A DNA stretch of 64,000 nt from Candidatus Eisenbergiella stercoravium (GCA_019113175.1 DXHY01000056.1:1-64000), one strand, 5' to 3'; shown: positions 43,146-51,511, numbered from the stretch's first letter. Numbers and translations are program-made. Notes: generated from the sequence alone by a model not told the origin.

Positions 43146-43161
43146 TTCTGACATGTTTATA
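43132..43161. promoter_or_regulatory. PadR-type operator, 13-bp perfect inverted repeat
   Basis: TATAAACATGTCA (43132-43144), ATTC, TGACATGTTTATA (43149-43161). The core ATGT-N8-ACAT is the known PadR box. It covers the -35 region of the YczE-like gene and lies upstream of the divergent padR-family gene, so repression of both by that regulator is likely. Confidence 0.85.
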
Positions 43162-43267
43162 TTGATATATTGAATTTACAACGTGGAATATTGGCGCGAT
43201 TTTTTATTCTGTGCTATACTCTTAAGACAGAAATTGAAACAAACTGATATTTTAAAAAGGGGCTGTT

Positions 43268-43813
43268 ATGGGAACATTACGGTATGCCATTCTTGGGCTT
43301 CTCAACCGGAGAAGTATGTCGGGTTATGAAATGTCAAAGGAATTCGAGAGCACTCTGTTTGAGTTCTGGAACGCCAGGCACAGTCAGATCTATCCGGAGC
43401 TGAAGCTGCTGACGGAAGAAGGGATGGTTACCTATGCGGTAGAAATCTCCGGAAGCATTCTGGAAAAGAAGATTTACTCCATCACAGATGCCGGCCGGGA
43501 AGCTTTTCTTCAGTGGGAAATGGAACGCCCGCAGCTTTCCCCGGTTCCAAAGGACGAATTCCGTCTCCGTCTCTTTTTCTCTTCCTGCCTGTCAAAAGAA
43601 GATCGGCTTGCACTGCTGGAAGACCAGCTTAAAAAGCACAGGGAACGGCTTTCCCATCTGAAGGAAAGACTGGAAAAATTTGATGTCCTTCCGCCTGAAG
43701 AGGATGGAGAATTTTCCGATTATCTGGTGCTTTCAGGCGCACTGTCCCGCGAGGAAGGAAACTGTCAGTGGCTGGAACAGTGTATTCAGCTGTGCCGGGA
43801 GCGGGGAAATTGA
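43268..43813 (+). CDS. PadR-family transcriptional regulator
   Basis: The protein has 181 residues. The N-terminal winged helix (about 1-85) has LRYAILGLLNRRSMSGYEMSKEFE, WNARHSQIYPELKLLTEEGMV and KKIYSITDAGREAFLQW. The C-terminal dimerisation helices (about 95-181) resemble the Vir_act_alpha_C type (LRLFFSSCLSKEDRLALLEDQLKKHRERL). PadR repressors often respond to phenolic acids or drugs; the ligand here is unknown. A TATACT -10 box near 43215 and AAAAAGGGG before the ATG support the start. Confidence 0.9.
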   Translation: MGTLRYAILGLLNRRSMSGYEMSKEFESTLFEFWNARHSQIYPELKLLTEEGMVTYAVEISGSILEKKIYSITDAGREAFLQWEMERPQLSPVPKDEFRLRLFFSSCLSKEDRLALLEDQLKKHRERLSHLKERLEKFDVLPPEEDGEFSDYLVLSGALSREEGNCQWLEQCIQLCRERGN

Positions 43814-43898
43814 GATAACGGCCTGTGACCATATCTGCTGGCGGACTGAGCACAAATCAGGGGCCAATTGGGAGTGTAAAGGAAATTTTTTTAACCCA

Positions 43899-43927
43899 TT
43901 GACATTTTGGCTTTTTTCTTGTATTAT
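43899..43927 (+). promoter_or_regulatory. tRNA-Pro promoter
   Basis: TTGACA (43899-43904), 17-bp spacer, TATTAT (43922-43927), about 24 bp before the tRNA 5' end. Confidence 0.8.
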
Positions 43928-43950
43928 TGAATAGCTTGATAAATGGATGG

Positions 43951-44024
43951 CGAAGCGTGGCTCAGTTTGGTAGAGCGCTGCGTTCGGGACGCAGAGGTCG
44001 CAGGTTCAAATCCTGTCGCTTCGA
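43951..44024 (+). tRNA. tRNA-Pro (anticodon CGG)
   Basis: Cloverleaf: acceptor CGAAGCG (43951-43957) with CGCTTCG (44017-44023), D arm GCTC/GAGC, anticodon arm CTGCG-TTCGGGA-CGCAG with anticodon CGG, T arm GCAGG-TTCAAAT-CCTGT, discriminator A. The CCA end is not encoded. It decodes CCG proline codons. Confidence 0.95.
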
Positions 44025-44050
44025 TTGAATATTTGTAGTCGCAGTGAAAG

Positions 44051-44089
44051 GAAAGTAACGAGACGAATGTTTCGTTGCTTTCTTTTTTT
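44051..44089 (+). terminator. Terminator after tRNA-Pro
   Basis: GAAAGTAACGA (44051-44061) pairs with TCGTTGCTTTC (44072-44082), one wobble, followed by seven T. Confidence 0.8.
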
Positions 44090-44187
44090 GCCTTTCGGAA
44101 ATTAAGATCAGCCGATGGCCGCTTTCCCGCCTGCAGTCCGTCCTTCTATCATACTTCATAAAATTTTGCTCAAAAGGAGAATTCAAA

Positions 44188-44667
44188 ATGCCGAAAACCA
44201 GATTTGAAAATGTAGTATTTACCCTGATTATGGCGCTTGTCATGGTATATGGAATGATCGTATATAACGTGGCTCTGAATACTGGCGGCGTGACTGACCA
44301 GACCTTCCTTCTTGCGCTTCATGAGCTCCCCATCATGATGCCCATCGCCTTTGTCCTGGAATTTTTTGTGGTAGAAAAACTGGCAGCCCGGCTTGCCTTT
44401 ACGGTTGTACGTCCCACTGACCGTCCTCAGATCATCACCTGTGCCATCTCCACGATGATCGTCTGCATCATGTGTCCTGTCATGAGCCTGATCGCCACTC
44501 TGCTGTTCAAGCAGCCCGGCATTGGCACCTGGGCGCAGACCTTCGGCTGCAACATGCCGATGGCTCTGATCTGGCAGCTTTTGTACTGCGGCCCTCTATG
44601 CAGACTCATTTTCCGGCTGCTGTTCCGCCGGAAGCGGGAAACGGAGATGGAAGTGGAATCCTGCTGA
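44188..44667 (+). CDS. DUF2798-family small membrane protein
   Basis: The protein has 159 residues and four predicted membrane helices in two similar halves. FENVVFTLIMALVMVYGMIVYN opens the first and QIITCAISTMIVCIMCPVMSLIATLL the second. This duplicated arrangement is typical of DUF2798 proteins, whose function is unknown. AAAGGAG precedes the ATG. It has a basic, Glu-rich C-terminal tail. It may be read from its own promoter after the tRNA terminator. Confidence 0.83.
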   Translation: MPKTRFENVVFTLIMALVMVYGMIVYNVALNTGGVTDQTFLLALHELPIMMPIAFVLEFFVVEKLAARLAFTVVRPTDRPQIITCAISTMIVCIMCPVMSLIATLLFKQPGIGTWAQTFGCNMPMALIWQLLYCGPLCRLIFRLLFRRKRETEMEVESC

Positions 44668-44710
44668 TCCTGCGCTTCCCGATATCCTTTCTTTTTTATG
44701 TTTCTGATAT

Positions 44711-44869
44711 AATCGGATAGGGAAAGTTCCTTCCCCTATCCGATTACGTGATGTGTACAGCTCACGGCATAAATACCGCTCGCTGTACTTGCCGATCATG
44801 CAAGCATGACGGCCGCTTGCCGGGTTTATCGAGCAAAAGCGCAGCATACAATTTCCGCATGCTGCGCTT
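44711..44869. repeat. Row of four hairpins between the DUF2798 and thioredoxin genes
   Basis: AATCGGATAGG-GAA (44711-44724) with TTCCCCTATCCGATT (44731-44745); GTACAGC (44755-44761) with GCTGTAC (44782-44788); CCG-A-TCATG (44792-44800) with CATGACGG (44805-44812); AAGCGCAGCAT (44837-44847) with ATGCTGCGCTT (44859-44869). The last has T-rich flanks and is a likely terminator for both sides. The first resembles the hairpin at 8060-8092, with a C-G to T-A change kept paired. Confidence 0.6.
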
Positions 44870-44944
44870 CTTTCTTTGTAAATCCCTTTAAAATTTTCTC
44901 AGTTTCGGCGGAATCCGTCGGTCTTCAGCCTGTCATCCCCTGCT

Positions 44945-45265
44945 TCAGCCCATTGCCTGCTCGATCTTCTTGAGCAGCTCATTCTTGGAAACCGCTCCGA
45001 CGATCCTCTCCTTTTCCTGACCGTCCTTGATTACCAGGAAGGTAGGGATGTTCATGACACGGTATTTTCCAGCGATATCCATGCAGTCATCGATGTTCAG
45101 CTTTCCGACTTTGGCTTTTCCCTCCAGCTCATCCGCAAGCTGAGCTACCACAGGGGCCATCATCTTGCAGGGACCGCACCAGTCCGCATAAAAATCAACC
45201 AGAACGGGCTTGTCGGATTTTAATACCTCCGCTTCAAAATTTTCTGATGTAAATTTATATTCCAT
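44945..45265 (-). CDS. trxA: Thioredoxin
   Basis: The protein has 106 residues from the chosen start. The active site is WCGPCK (Cys30 and Cys33), with the family context VLVDFYADWCGPCKMMAPV and the cis-Pro region MNIPTFLVIKDG. It reduces protein disulfides in the cytoplasm, including ribonucleotide reductase and peroxiredoxins. The ATG at 45265 is preferred over 45271 because AAAGGAG is then 7 nt upstream. No thioredoxin reductase gene is adjacent. Confidence 0.95.
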   Translation of the reverse strand: MEYKFTSENFEAEVLKSDKPVLVDFYADWCGPCKMMAPVVAQLADELEGKAKVGKLNIDDCMDIAGKYRVMNIPTFLVIKDGQEKERIVGAVSKNELLKKIEQAMG

Positions 45266-45289
45266 GTTCATACTCCTTTCCTTATCAGG

Positions 45290-45478
45290 TCAGGAAGCGA
45301 TTCTCCGAAATCCGTTCGTGAAAGAAATATCCACGGGAACGGGAAAACCTTCCTGCACTGCCATAGTATTGACATTTTCAGATATATCATACGGGATTCC
45401 CTGAGCGGAACGCCGCACTTTCCATCTGCAGCCACACCCTAAGCATATTACACAATCCGTTTCTTTGCAAGGTAAAAT
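45290..45478 (-). CDS. Possible small Cys-rich protein with no standard start codon
   Basis: The frame ends at 45290, 24 nt before the thioredoxin start, and opens right after the SGNH hydrolase stop. Read from an ATT at 45478 it gives 62 residues: LPCKETDCVICLGCGCRWK (Cys at 4, 9, 12, 15 and 17), then GIPYDISENVNTMAVQEGF and PVPVDISFTNGF. No ATG, GTG or TTG starts it in frame; an ATT start, or a lost start, would be needed. The cysteine cluster and position between same-strand genes suggest a real or recently damaged gene. Function unknown. Confidence 0.3.
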   Translation of the reverse strand: MLPCKETDCVICLGCGCRWKVRRSAQGIPYDISENVNTMAVQEGFPVPVDISFTNGFRRIAS

Positions 45479-45479
45479 T

Positions 45480-46202
45480 TCAGGCGTTTTCTCCGTTGGA
45501 GAAGAAAGGAGCATCCTCCTGCAGGCTCTGCAGAAATGCCCGTTCAATCGCCGGAGCATACCACCTGGCATATCCTTCCGCGTTCAGATGAGTCCCGTTT
45601 CCATCCGTAAGCTTCTCTGCCGTATTATAGGAATAGGCCCTGCGCATCTCCTCTCTGCAGGTATCAAATTCATTGGAATGATAGATATCTATCACGGGAA
45701 TTTCCCATTTTGCGCAGCATTCCTCCGCCGCCTTATGCAGGATTTCCTGTGCCTTCCGGTCCCGGGTCGGCATCCGGTGCGCGGCCACGTAAAAAATCCT
45801 GCTTTCCCCATATTTTTTCTTCAGAAGATAGCAGACTCTCTCAAAGGCTCCATAAAACGTGGAGGTATCATACTCTCCATCAGACAAAACGCTGATCCGT
45901 CCCAGCCGTGTTTCCGCCACAAACGGATAAGCATCATTGGTCATACCGTCAAAGCAGATGAAATCCGGCCTTTTCTTATCCGCGGCTGCAATCTGTACCG
46001 CAACGTCATCCACCAGAAAAGCATCCGGAAATTCTCTGGCGATATTCGGGATTATGGTAGCTCCATTGATCGCAAAGCAATGATAATCCATCCCATATTT
46101 TTCCGCAACCCTGTGCAGCATGCCGACTCCGATGGCATGGCCCGCCACCAGGGAGTCTCCAAATCCGTATAGAACCTTTTCCCTCAGCGTTTTATTTTCC
46201 AT
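45480..46202 (-). CDS. SGNH/GDSL-family hydrolase
   Basis: The protein has 240 residues, with no signal peptide. Block I GDS appears in LYGFGDSLVAGHAIG (nucleophile Ser), the Gly block in INGATIIPNIAREF, the Asn block in CFDGMTNDAY, and the catalytic Asp/His in TDGNGTHLNAEGYARW. Enzymes of this group are esterases, often deacetylating sugars. The substrate is unknown. AGGAAA precedes the ATG. The gene is upstream of trxA on the same strand. Confidence 0.85.
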   Translation of the reverse strand: MENKTLREKVLYGFGDSLVAGHAIGVGMLHRVAEKYGMDYHCFAINGATIIPNIAREFPDAFLVDDVAVQIAAADKKRPDFICFDGMTNDAYPFVAETRLGRISVLSDGEYDTSTFYGAFERVCYLLKKKYGESRIFYVAAHRMPTRDRKAQEILHKAAEECCAKWEIPVIDIYHSNEFDTCREEMRRAYSYNTAEKLTDGNGTHLNAEGYARWYAPAIERAFLQSLQEDAPFFSNGENA

Positions 46203-46504
46203 TTTCCTGAATCCCCTTTCCTGTCTCCGGTCCCGGCCATGTTCTGAATTCCGTTTTTTCTGTCCAGGCCGTCTTCATTACATCATATTTTTCTCATCCG
46301 CACAACCCCTGCCGATTTGTTTTTGCACGGTCTGCGCAGTAAATGCGCAGGTCTGTCTGAACTGTAATCAACTCCTTCATCCGTATCCTTCGAAACATGT
46401 TCGGCTATTGACAAATTCCGCAAACAGGGCTACGCTGAAGGTGAGAACAGAACTGATTTTTCATTCTCCCTCAACGTAAACGCTTCGGAAAGGAGGTCGT
46501 TTTT
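46203..46504. promoter_or_regulatory. Divergent spacer with a CTGCGCA palindrome and a plus-strand promoter
   Basis: CTGCGCA (46332-46338), GTAAA, TGCGCAG (46344-46350) form a perfect inverted repeat. A promoter for the cytidylate-kinase-like gene is TTGACA (46408-46413), 17-bp spacer, TACGCT (46431-46436). No other gene is seen in the stretch. Confidence 0.55.
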
Positions 46505-47125
46505 ATGAGGATAATTACAATCAGCCGTGAATTCGGCAGCGGCGGACGTGAAGTGGGAAAGCGCCTTGCAGACGCTCTTGGTTTTGCCTATTATGACAGG
46601 GAAATCGTCACCTCCATCGCCGAAAAATGTGATCTGGACGAAGGATATGTGGAAAACGTGCTGAGAAAGGGGCTGACCATCAATGTGCCCGTCACCTTCG
46701 GCCATACATTCTATTTTTATTCCGATCCCACATCGGAAAATGAACTGAAAGTGCTGAATACCCAGCAGCAGATCATCAAAGAGCTGGCTCAGCGCGGCGA
46801 CTGCGTGATGGTGGGACGAAGCTCCGGCATTATCCTGGAAAAGGAAAAGCCGCTGCGTCTGTTTGTCTATGCGGATATGGACTGGAAGGTAAAACGCTGC
46901 CGGGAGAGGGCTTCTGCCGATGAACATCTCACCGACAGGGAGCTTGAGAAAAAGATCCGCCAGATCGACGCCGGCCGTGCCAGACATCAGAAGCTGCTCA
47001 CAGACCGGAAGTGGGGCGACAGAGAAGGATACGATCTGTGTATCAACACTACCGGCGTGGAAATCAAAGAAATTATTCCCGGCCTGAAAGAACTGGCTCT
47101 GTGCTGGTTCGATCAGCGGAAATAA
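46505..47125 (+). CDS. Cytidylate-kinase-like family protein
   Basis: The protein has 206 residues. It opens with ITISREFGSGGREVGKRLADAL, the P-loop variant of the cytidylate kinase-like (AAK6/Cmk-like) group, then GFAYYDREIV. The mid-part CVMVGRSSGIILEKEKPLRLFVYADMDWKVKRC and the lid region DAGRARHQKLLTDRKWGD, which carries basic residues, fit a nucleotide kinase. This group is widespread in Clostridia alongside true Cmk and its substrate is not established. GGAAAGGAGG precedes the ATG. Confidence 0.85.
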   Translation: MRIITISREFGSGGREVGKRLADALGFAYYDREIVTSIAEKCDLDEGYVENVLRKGLTINVPVTFGHTFYFYSDPTSENELKVLNTQQQIIKELAQRGDCVMVGRSSGIILEKEKPLRLFVYADMDWKVKRCRERASADEHLTDRELEKKIRQIDAGRARHQKLLTDRKWGDREGYDLCINTTGVEIKEIIPGLKELALCWFDQRK

Positions 47126-47128
47126 AGT

Positions 47129-47156
47129 ACGAGGGAACGTCCTTACGTTCCCTCGT
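47129..47156. terminator. Bidirectional terminator between convergent genes
   Basis: ACGAGGGAACGT (47129-47140), CCTT, ACGTTCCCTCGT (47145-47156), followed by CTTTTTT on the plus strand. It covers the last codons of trmB on the minus strand. Confidence 0.85.
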
Positions 47157-47799
47157 CTTTTTTCTTTTTTATGATATATTTGCAGATCGGATTCCCCGCC
47201 GCGGAAAAACGTGCCTCATATTCCGTCATCACATTCCCCTGCATCAGCCGCTCGTCCGCATGCAGATCAAACGTGATTTCCTCCGCCTCCCATCCCGCAG
47301 GCTCCAGCTCCTCCAGGGCAAAATCAAACAGCGGCCTGTTATCCGTCTTGAACTCGATTGTTCCCTCCGGCTTCAGAATTTTCTCATACCGGGTCAGAAA
47401 CTGTCTGGATGGAAGCCGTCTCTTTGCATGTCTGTCCTTGGGCCAGGGATCGGAAAAATTCAGATAAATGCGGTCCGTCTCTCCCGGCCCGAACACCTCC
47501 GTAATTTCCTCTGCGTCCATCCGGATAAAGCGCACGTTGGGAAGCTCCCGCTCCTCCATCTTCTGAATGGCCCGGATCAGCACACTGGAATACTTCTCAA
47601 TTCCGATATAATTGATTTCCGGATGAAGGGCTGCCATTTCCATAAGAAATCTGCCCTTTCCCATGCCGATCTCGATATGCAGCGGCGCCGTCCGCCCGAA
47701 CACCTCCGCCCAGCTTCCCGCATGCTCCTGCGGATCATGTATGACAAAACGGCTCTGCGCAATCGCTTCTCTGGAGCCCGGAACATTTTTCAGTCTCAT
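47143..47799 (-). CDS. trmB: tRNA (guanine-N7-)-methyltransferase
   Basis: Makes 7-methylguanosine at tRNA position 46. The protein has 218 residues. SAM-binding motif HIEIGMGKGRFLMEMAALHP, then NYIGIEKYSSVLIRAI, the signature IYLNFSDPWPKDRHAKRRLPS and TEYEARFSAAGNPICK at the end; all are canonical. The start at 47799 (MRLKNVPGS) is preferred to 47817 because the purine-rich GGGAAAGGA then lies at a usable distance. The extreme C-terminus lies inside the terminator stem. Confidence 0.94.
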   Translation of the reverse strand: MRLKNVPGSREAIAQSRFVIHDPQEHAGSWAEVFGRTAPLHIEIGMGKGRFLMEMAALHPEINYIGIEKYSSVLIRAIQKMEERELPNVRFIRMDAEEITEVFGPGETDRIYLNFSDPWPKDRHAKRRLPSRQFLTRYEKILKPEGTIEFKTDNRPLFDFALEELEPAGWEAEEITFDLHADERLMQGNVMTEYEARFSAAGNPICKYIIKKKKDEGT

Positions 47800-48041
47800 T
47801 CTTTCATCCTTTCCCATATCATCAGCGGATATTCTCCGCCGGTTTTTGTCTCATTTTAACAGATCGGCCATAAAAAGGGAAGCGGCAGCAGAACGGCCTC
47901 GGGAAAAAGAAAAGAAAATCTGAATTTTTTCTGAATTCCCTTAAAAACAGGGGCGGGATAGTGTATGATAGATATGACTTTTCAGCGACAGCATGTTTGG
48001 CCATGTACTGTTATGATTTCAAAAGAAGGTAATGAAAATTG

Positions 48042-49580
48042 ATGATACATTTTTTCCCAAAAAAGAAATGCTTAAATGGATCTGTTTTCCACAGACGGAC
48101 AGGCTCTGCCCTCTCCGTTTTCTTCACTGTTTTTCTGTTGTTTTCTCTCATTCCCTGTCCCATTCTGGCAGCGCCCTCTGATGAAACGGCGTCCAATGAT
48201 TATGCCGCGCAGGCGGAAGCGCGCAAAGAGATGACCGTAGAATCCAACGAATGGGAAAACTGGCCCGCAGGGCCGGCGGTCGGAGCGGAGTCCGCCATTC
48301 TCATGGATGCGGAAACCGGAGCGATTCTGTATGAAAAAAATATCCACGAGCAGCTCTATCCCGCCAGCATCACCAAGATTCTGACCGCTCTGATCGCCAT
48401 GGAGCAGTGCCCTCTGGATGAAATGGTGACTTATTCCAACGAAGCGGTAAACAGCATTAACTGGCAGACGGATTCCAATATCGGCATCCAGGCCGGTGAA
48501 CAGATCACAGTGGAGCAGTCCCTTTACGGTCTTCTTGTAGGCTCTGCCAATGAGGTGGCAAATGCTCTTGCAGAGCATGTCAGCGGAAGCGTGCAGGACT
48601 TTGCGAAGCTGATGAACGAACGCGCCGAAGCTCTGGGCTGCGTGGATTCCCATTTTGCGAACGCAAACGGAATCTTTGACGAAAATCACTATACCTCCGC
48701 CTATGATATGGCTCAGATCGCCCGTGCCTTTTTCTCCAACGATCTGCTCTGCAAAATTTCCGGTACTGCGACCTATACCATTCCACGCTCCACGACGGTA
48801 AGTAAAGAGCTCTTCGTCTCTTCCAAAAACCAGCTTCTTCCAGGCAAGGAATACGCCTACGAATATCTGGTCGGCAGCAAAACCGGCTATACCTCCGAGG
48901 CGCGCCAGACGCTGGTCTCCTGCGCCCAGAAGGACGGCATGAAGCTCATCTGCGTGGTCATGAAGGAAGAGTCTCCTTCTCAGTTCACGGATACGATCGA
49001 GCTGTTTAACTATGGCTTCAGCAGCTTCCACGTAGTGAATGTGGCAGATGCCGACAGCCGCTACACGGTGGGCAATGAGCTTTTCTTTGAATCGGACGCC
49101 GATGTATTTGGCAGCTCTTCTCCGCTCTTTGCCATCGATTCTGCCGATTCCATTATCCTGCCGAACACGGCGGACTATGAGGATACGCAGTCCACACTCT
49201 CCTATGATGACCTGGAGGACGAGACTGCGGCAGCGGAGATCTCCTTTACCTACAACGGCGTATATGTGGGCAGCGCAACGGTCCGGGTGGTAGATCAGGT
49301 TTCCGGCAATTCCACCTCTGATTCCGAATCCGGCGGCCAGGGAAATGCAGGCTCCTCAAATACGGATCCTTCCCGGAACCGGATTTATATCAACGTGCGT
49401 CTGGTGCTCATCGCAGTCCTGTCCGTCTATCTTCTGCTCAATTTCCTGATCTGGCTGATCACCCTTCTGCGCAACTACAGCTTTTCCAGCCAGCGGAAGG
49501 AACGCAGAAGATGGAGGAGGCGCAGAAACGCTTCCTCCATCGATTACGACAGATATTCCCGGGATTCAGAGGATTACTGA
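48042..49580 (+). CDS. D-alanyl-D-alanine carboxypeptidase (DacF-like PBP)
   Basis: The protein has 512 residues. Signal peptide about 1-44 (LSVFFTVFLLFSLIPCPILAA). The three penicillin-binding motifs are present: S-x-x-K in PASITKILTAL (about residue 109), S-x-N in VGSANEVANAL (about 168) and K-T-G in GSKTGYTSEARQ (about 281). A C-terminal membrane segment (VLIAVLSVYLLLNFLIWLITLL) and a very basic cytoplasmic tail (RKERRRWRRRRN) follow, so it is anchored at the C-terminus, unlike the amphipathic helix of PBP5. It trims the terminal D-Ala of peptidoglycan. The ATG at 48042 is chosen; a TTG directly before it is possible. Confidence 0.92.
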   Translation: MIHFFPKKKCLNGSVFHRRTGSALSVFFTVFLLFSLIPCPILAAPSDETASNDYAAQAEARKEMTVESNEWENWPAGPAVGAESAILMDAETGAILYEKNIHEQLYPASITKILTALIAMEQCPLDEMVTYSNEAVNSINWQTDSNIGIQAGEQITVEQSLYGLLVGSANEVANALAEHVSGSVQDFAKLMNERAEALGCVDSHFANANGIFDENHYTSAYDMAQIARAFFSNDLLCKISGTATYTIPRSTTVSKELFVSSKNQLLPGKEYAYEYLVGSKTGYTSEARQTLVSCAQKDGMKLICVVMKEESPSQFTDTIELFNYGFSSFHVVNVADADSRYTVGNELFFESDADVFGSSSPLFAIDSADSIILPNTADYEDTQSTLSYDDLEDETAAAEISFTYNGVYVGSATVRVVDQVSGNSTSDSESGGQGNAGSSNTDPSRNRIYINVRLVLIAVLSVYLLLNFLIWLITLLRNYSFSSQRKERRRWRRRRNASSIDYDRYSRDSEDY

Positions 49581-49619
49581 CGCAGCACCTTTCCATCTGC
49601 CGGGACGGTAAAAGGTCTT

Positions 49620-51377
49620 TTACCGGATCACCCGGAAGGCTGCAAATTCTCCTGGAAGCACCCGGATCTGCGCCGTCATTTCCAGATCGGTCCAGCCTTC
49701 ATGCCGGCAGATGCGTTTTGTCAGGCTGATACGCCTTCCATCCTTCAACGCTTCCAGCTCATATGCCTGTCCGTCTGCTCTGCCTTCCGCATTTTCCAGC
49801 AGATGAACCGTAATATCCTCCGGCACGCTGTCTCCTCCCGCATAGCAGTAAAGCACGAATACACCATTGTCGTATGTGAATATCGAAACATTTCGCCCGC
49901 TGATATAGATCCTGCCCGACGTAAGAACGCGTCGTACCATATCCATGGCGGGTACGGGAATCCGGGAAAGATCTGCAAACACGTCCGGCACCGCCAGAGT
50001 GAACAGCTTTCCTCTTCCGAAGGTATCCATGAGCAGAATGGAACTGTGAGAATCTCCGGTTCCCGCATTCAGGAAGGACCAGGAAGCATTGTTGCAGAAT
50101 TGAAGTTCATCAAACTGCACCGGTTCCTTTCCTTCATAATAGCCCGCCGGATCGTCCGTTATCTGAAAACGTTCAGCTGAAAGCTTTCTGCCTGTGAGAC
50201 GGATGGAACTGAGCCTCTTCCATTTTTCCTCCGGCGCTTCACGCACAAATCCGGATGTGACCACAGCGGTTCCTCCCTGCATGAGATACCGCTCCAGCTT
50301 CTCCATGATCTCTCTGTCCGCAAAAGCTGCGGCAGTAAGAAAAATCACCGGTGCCTCCCATGGGAAATCGGGAACCGGCTCCAATGCCGCCCCCTGCATG
50401 CCAAGATGATCTTCCAGATGATTTTCTCCACATGAACCAAACGGGAGATATACCGGCGTTCCCACCGGATTACCGGCTTCATTCAGAATCCTGTCAATCT
50501 TTGAAAGCTGAACGCTCAGAGGAGTTACCAGCCTGTTTTCAAAGAGATCTCCCCACTGGAAAAGCGTAATCTCCTCTGGTCTGGAAAACGCTGTCAGATA
50601 CGCCTGCTCCAGATAACAGTCCATCGGCCAGCAGGAATAAGTATCGAACCAGCCGCCGCCATTCCTCCCCGGAGCCACATTTTCCATATAGCGCATCAGC
50701 GAATAGCTGAGATATCTGGGCAGGTGCTGGTCAGTATGCGCCGTATTGCGGGTTTCCGTCCCCGTGTAGATGAAGTCAAACAGCTTCCTCTGTATTTCAG
50801 GGATATATCCGGTTTCATGCCAGGATTCCCTCCAGTTTGGATATTTAATGGTTATTTTCACCTCCGGGTTAATCCTTTTCGCAGGCCCAATCACCAGATT
50901 TTCCGATACCTCCCGCATCTTTTCCGCCCGAAATTCGCTCCAGCTCCGGTTTCCCCTTTCCCGGATGCAGTCCTCGCAGGTACAGGATGTAAAGAAAAAA
51001 TCGTCCAGGATGAACGAATTGAAGAGCCCTGCCGTATATTCCGCCACTTCCTTCAGCTTATCCCGCATCCCTTTATTGGAATAACAGAACGTGGAAAAAA
51101 GGCGTTGTCTCTTTCCGTCCTCCTCCGACAGGTCCGGTGTAACCGCAGTGATGCCTCCGGCGGTTTCCACGCCGTGAGACTGAAAGAAATCCCGGATCAT
51201 GCGTATCTGTCCCTCCGGTACAAGCGTGCCGTTTCGAAAGGTTTCCAGATACACCTTATCCACTCCCACATATTTCTCAAGAAATTCCCACTCCCGTTCC
51301 AGCCGCCGTCCATCGATCGCAGAAAGCGTCTGCGCGGTACAGTAAATGGCTGCCCTGAAATTTTCATAATGTCCCAT
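49620..51377 (-). CDS. Uncharacterised glycoside-hydrolase-like protein of the sugar locus
   Basis: The protein has 585 residues, with no signal peptide. The first ~330 residues look like a (beta/alpha)8 barrel: FRAAIYCTAQTLSAID, DKVYLETFRNGT, FNSFILDDFFFTSCTCEDCIRERG, VKITIKYPNWRESW, FDFIYTGTETRN, ITLFQWGDLFENR. The paired Asp in ILDDFFF and Glu in YTGTETRN are candidate catalytic acids. A later part resembles a glutamine-amidotransferase-like or trimerisation domain (APVIFLTAAAFADREIMEKLERYLMQGGTAVVTSGF), as in GH42-like enzymes, then a beta-sandwich tail. The start at 51377 follows GGAAGGAGG. Divergent from the first LacI gene with a shared operator upstream, so it belongs to the locus. 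No family can be named safely. Confidence 0.7.
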   Translation of the reverse strand: MGHYENFRAAIYCTAQTLSAIDGRRLEREWEFLEKYVGVDKVYLETFRNGTLVPEGQIRMIRDFFQSHGVETAGGITAVTPDLSEEDGKRQRLFSTFCYSNKGMRDKLKEVAEYTAGLFNSFILDDFFFTSCTCEDCIRERGNRSWSEFRAEKMREVSENLVIGPAKRINPEVKITIKYPNWRESWHETGYIPEIQRKLFDFIYTGTETRNTAHTDQHLPRYLSYSLMRYMENVAPGRNGGGWFDTYSCWPMDCYLEQAYLTAFSRPEEITLFQWGDLFENRLVTPLSVQLSKIDRILNEAGNPVGTPVYLPFGSCGENHLEDHLGMQGAALEPVPDFPWEAPVIFLTAAAFADREIMEKLERYLMQGGTAVVTSGFVREAPEEKWKRLSSIRLTGRKLSAERFQITDDPAGYYEGKEPVQFDELQFCNNASWSFLNAGTGDSHSSILLMDTFGRGKLFTLAVPDVFADLSRIPVPAMDMVRRVLTSGRIYISGRNVSIFTYDNGVFVLYCYAGGDSVPEDITVHLLENAEGRADGQAYELEALKDGRRISLTKRICRHEGWTDLEMTAQIRVLPGEFAAFRVIR

Positions 51378-51492
51378 TCCAATACCTCCTTCCAAAAAAC
51401 CTTTACCGTTCACGCGGGCTTGACAGACCTGTGCCCGCCTTCTTTTACTATACGGTTCCTTTTGGATTCCTGCAAGAAAATCCTTATAAATT

Positions 51493-51511
51493 GTCTACTT
51501 AAATGTTTTCG
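51493..51511 (-). promoter_or_regulatory. LacI-type operator, site 1
   Basis: On the minus strand CGAAAACATTTAAGTAGAC. It differs from site 3 (59127-59145) at one position only. It lies upstream of the glycosidase-like gene. Confidence 0.7.
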
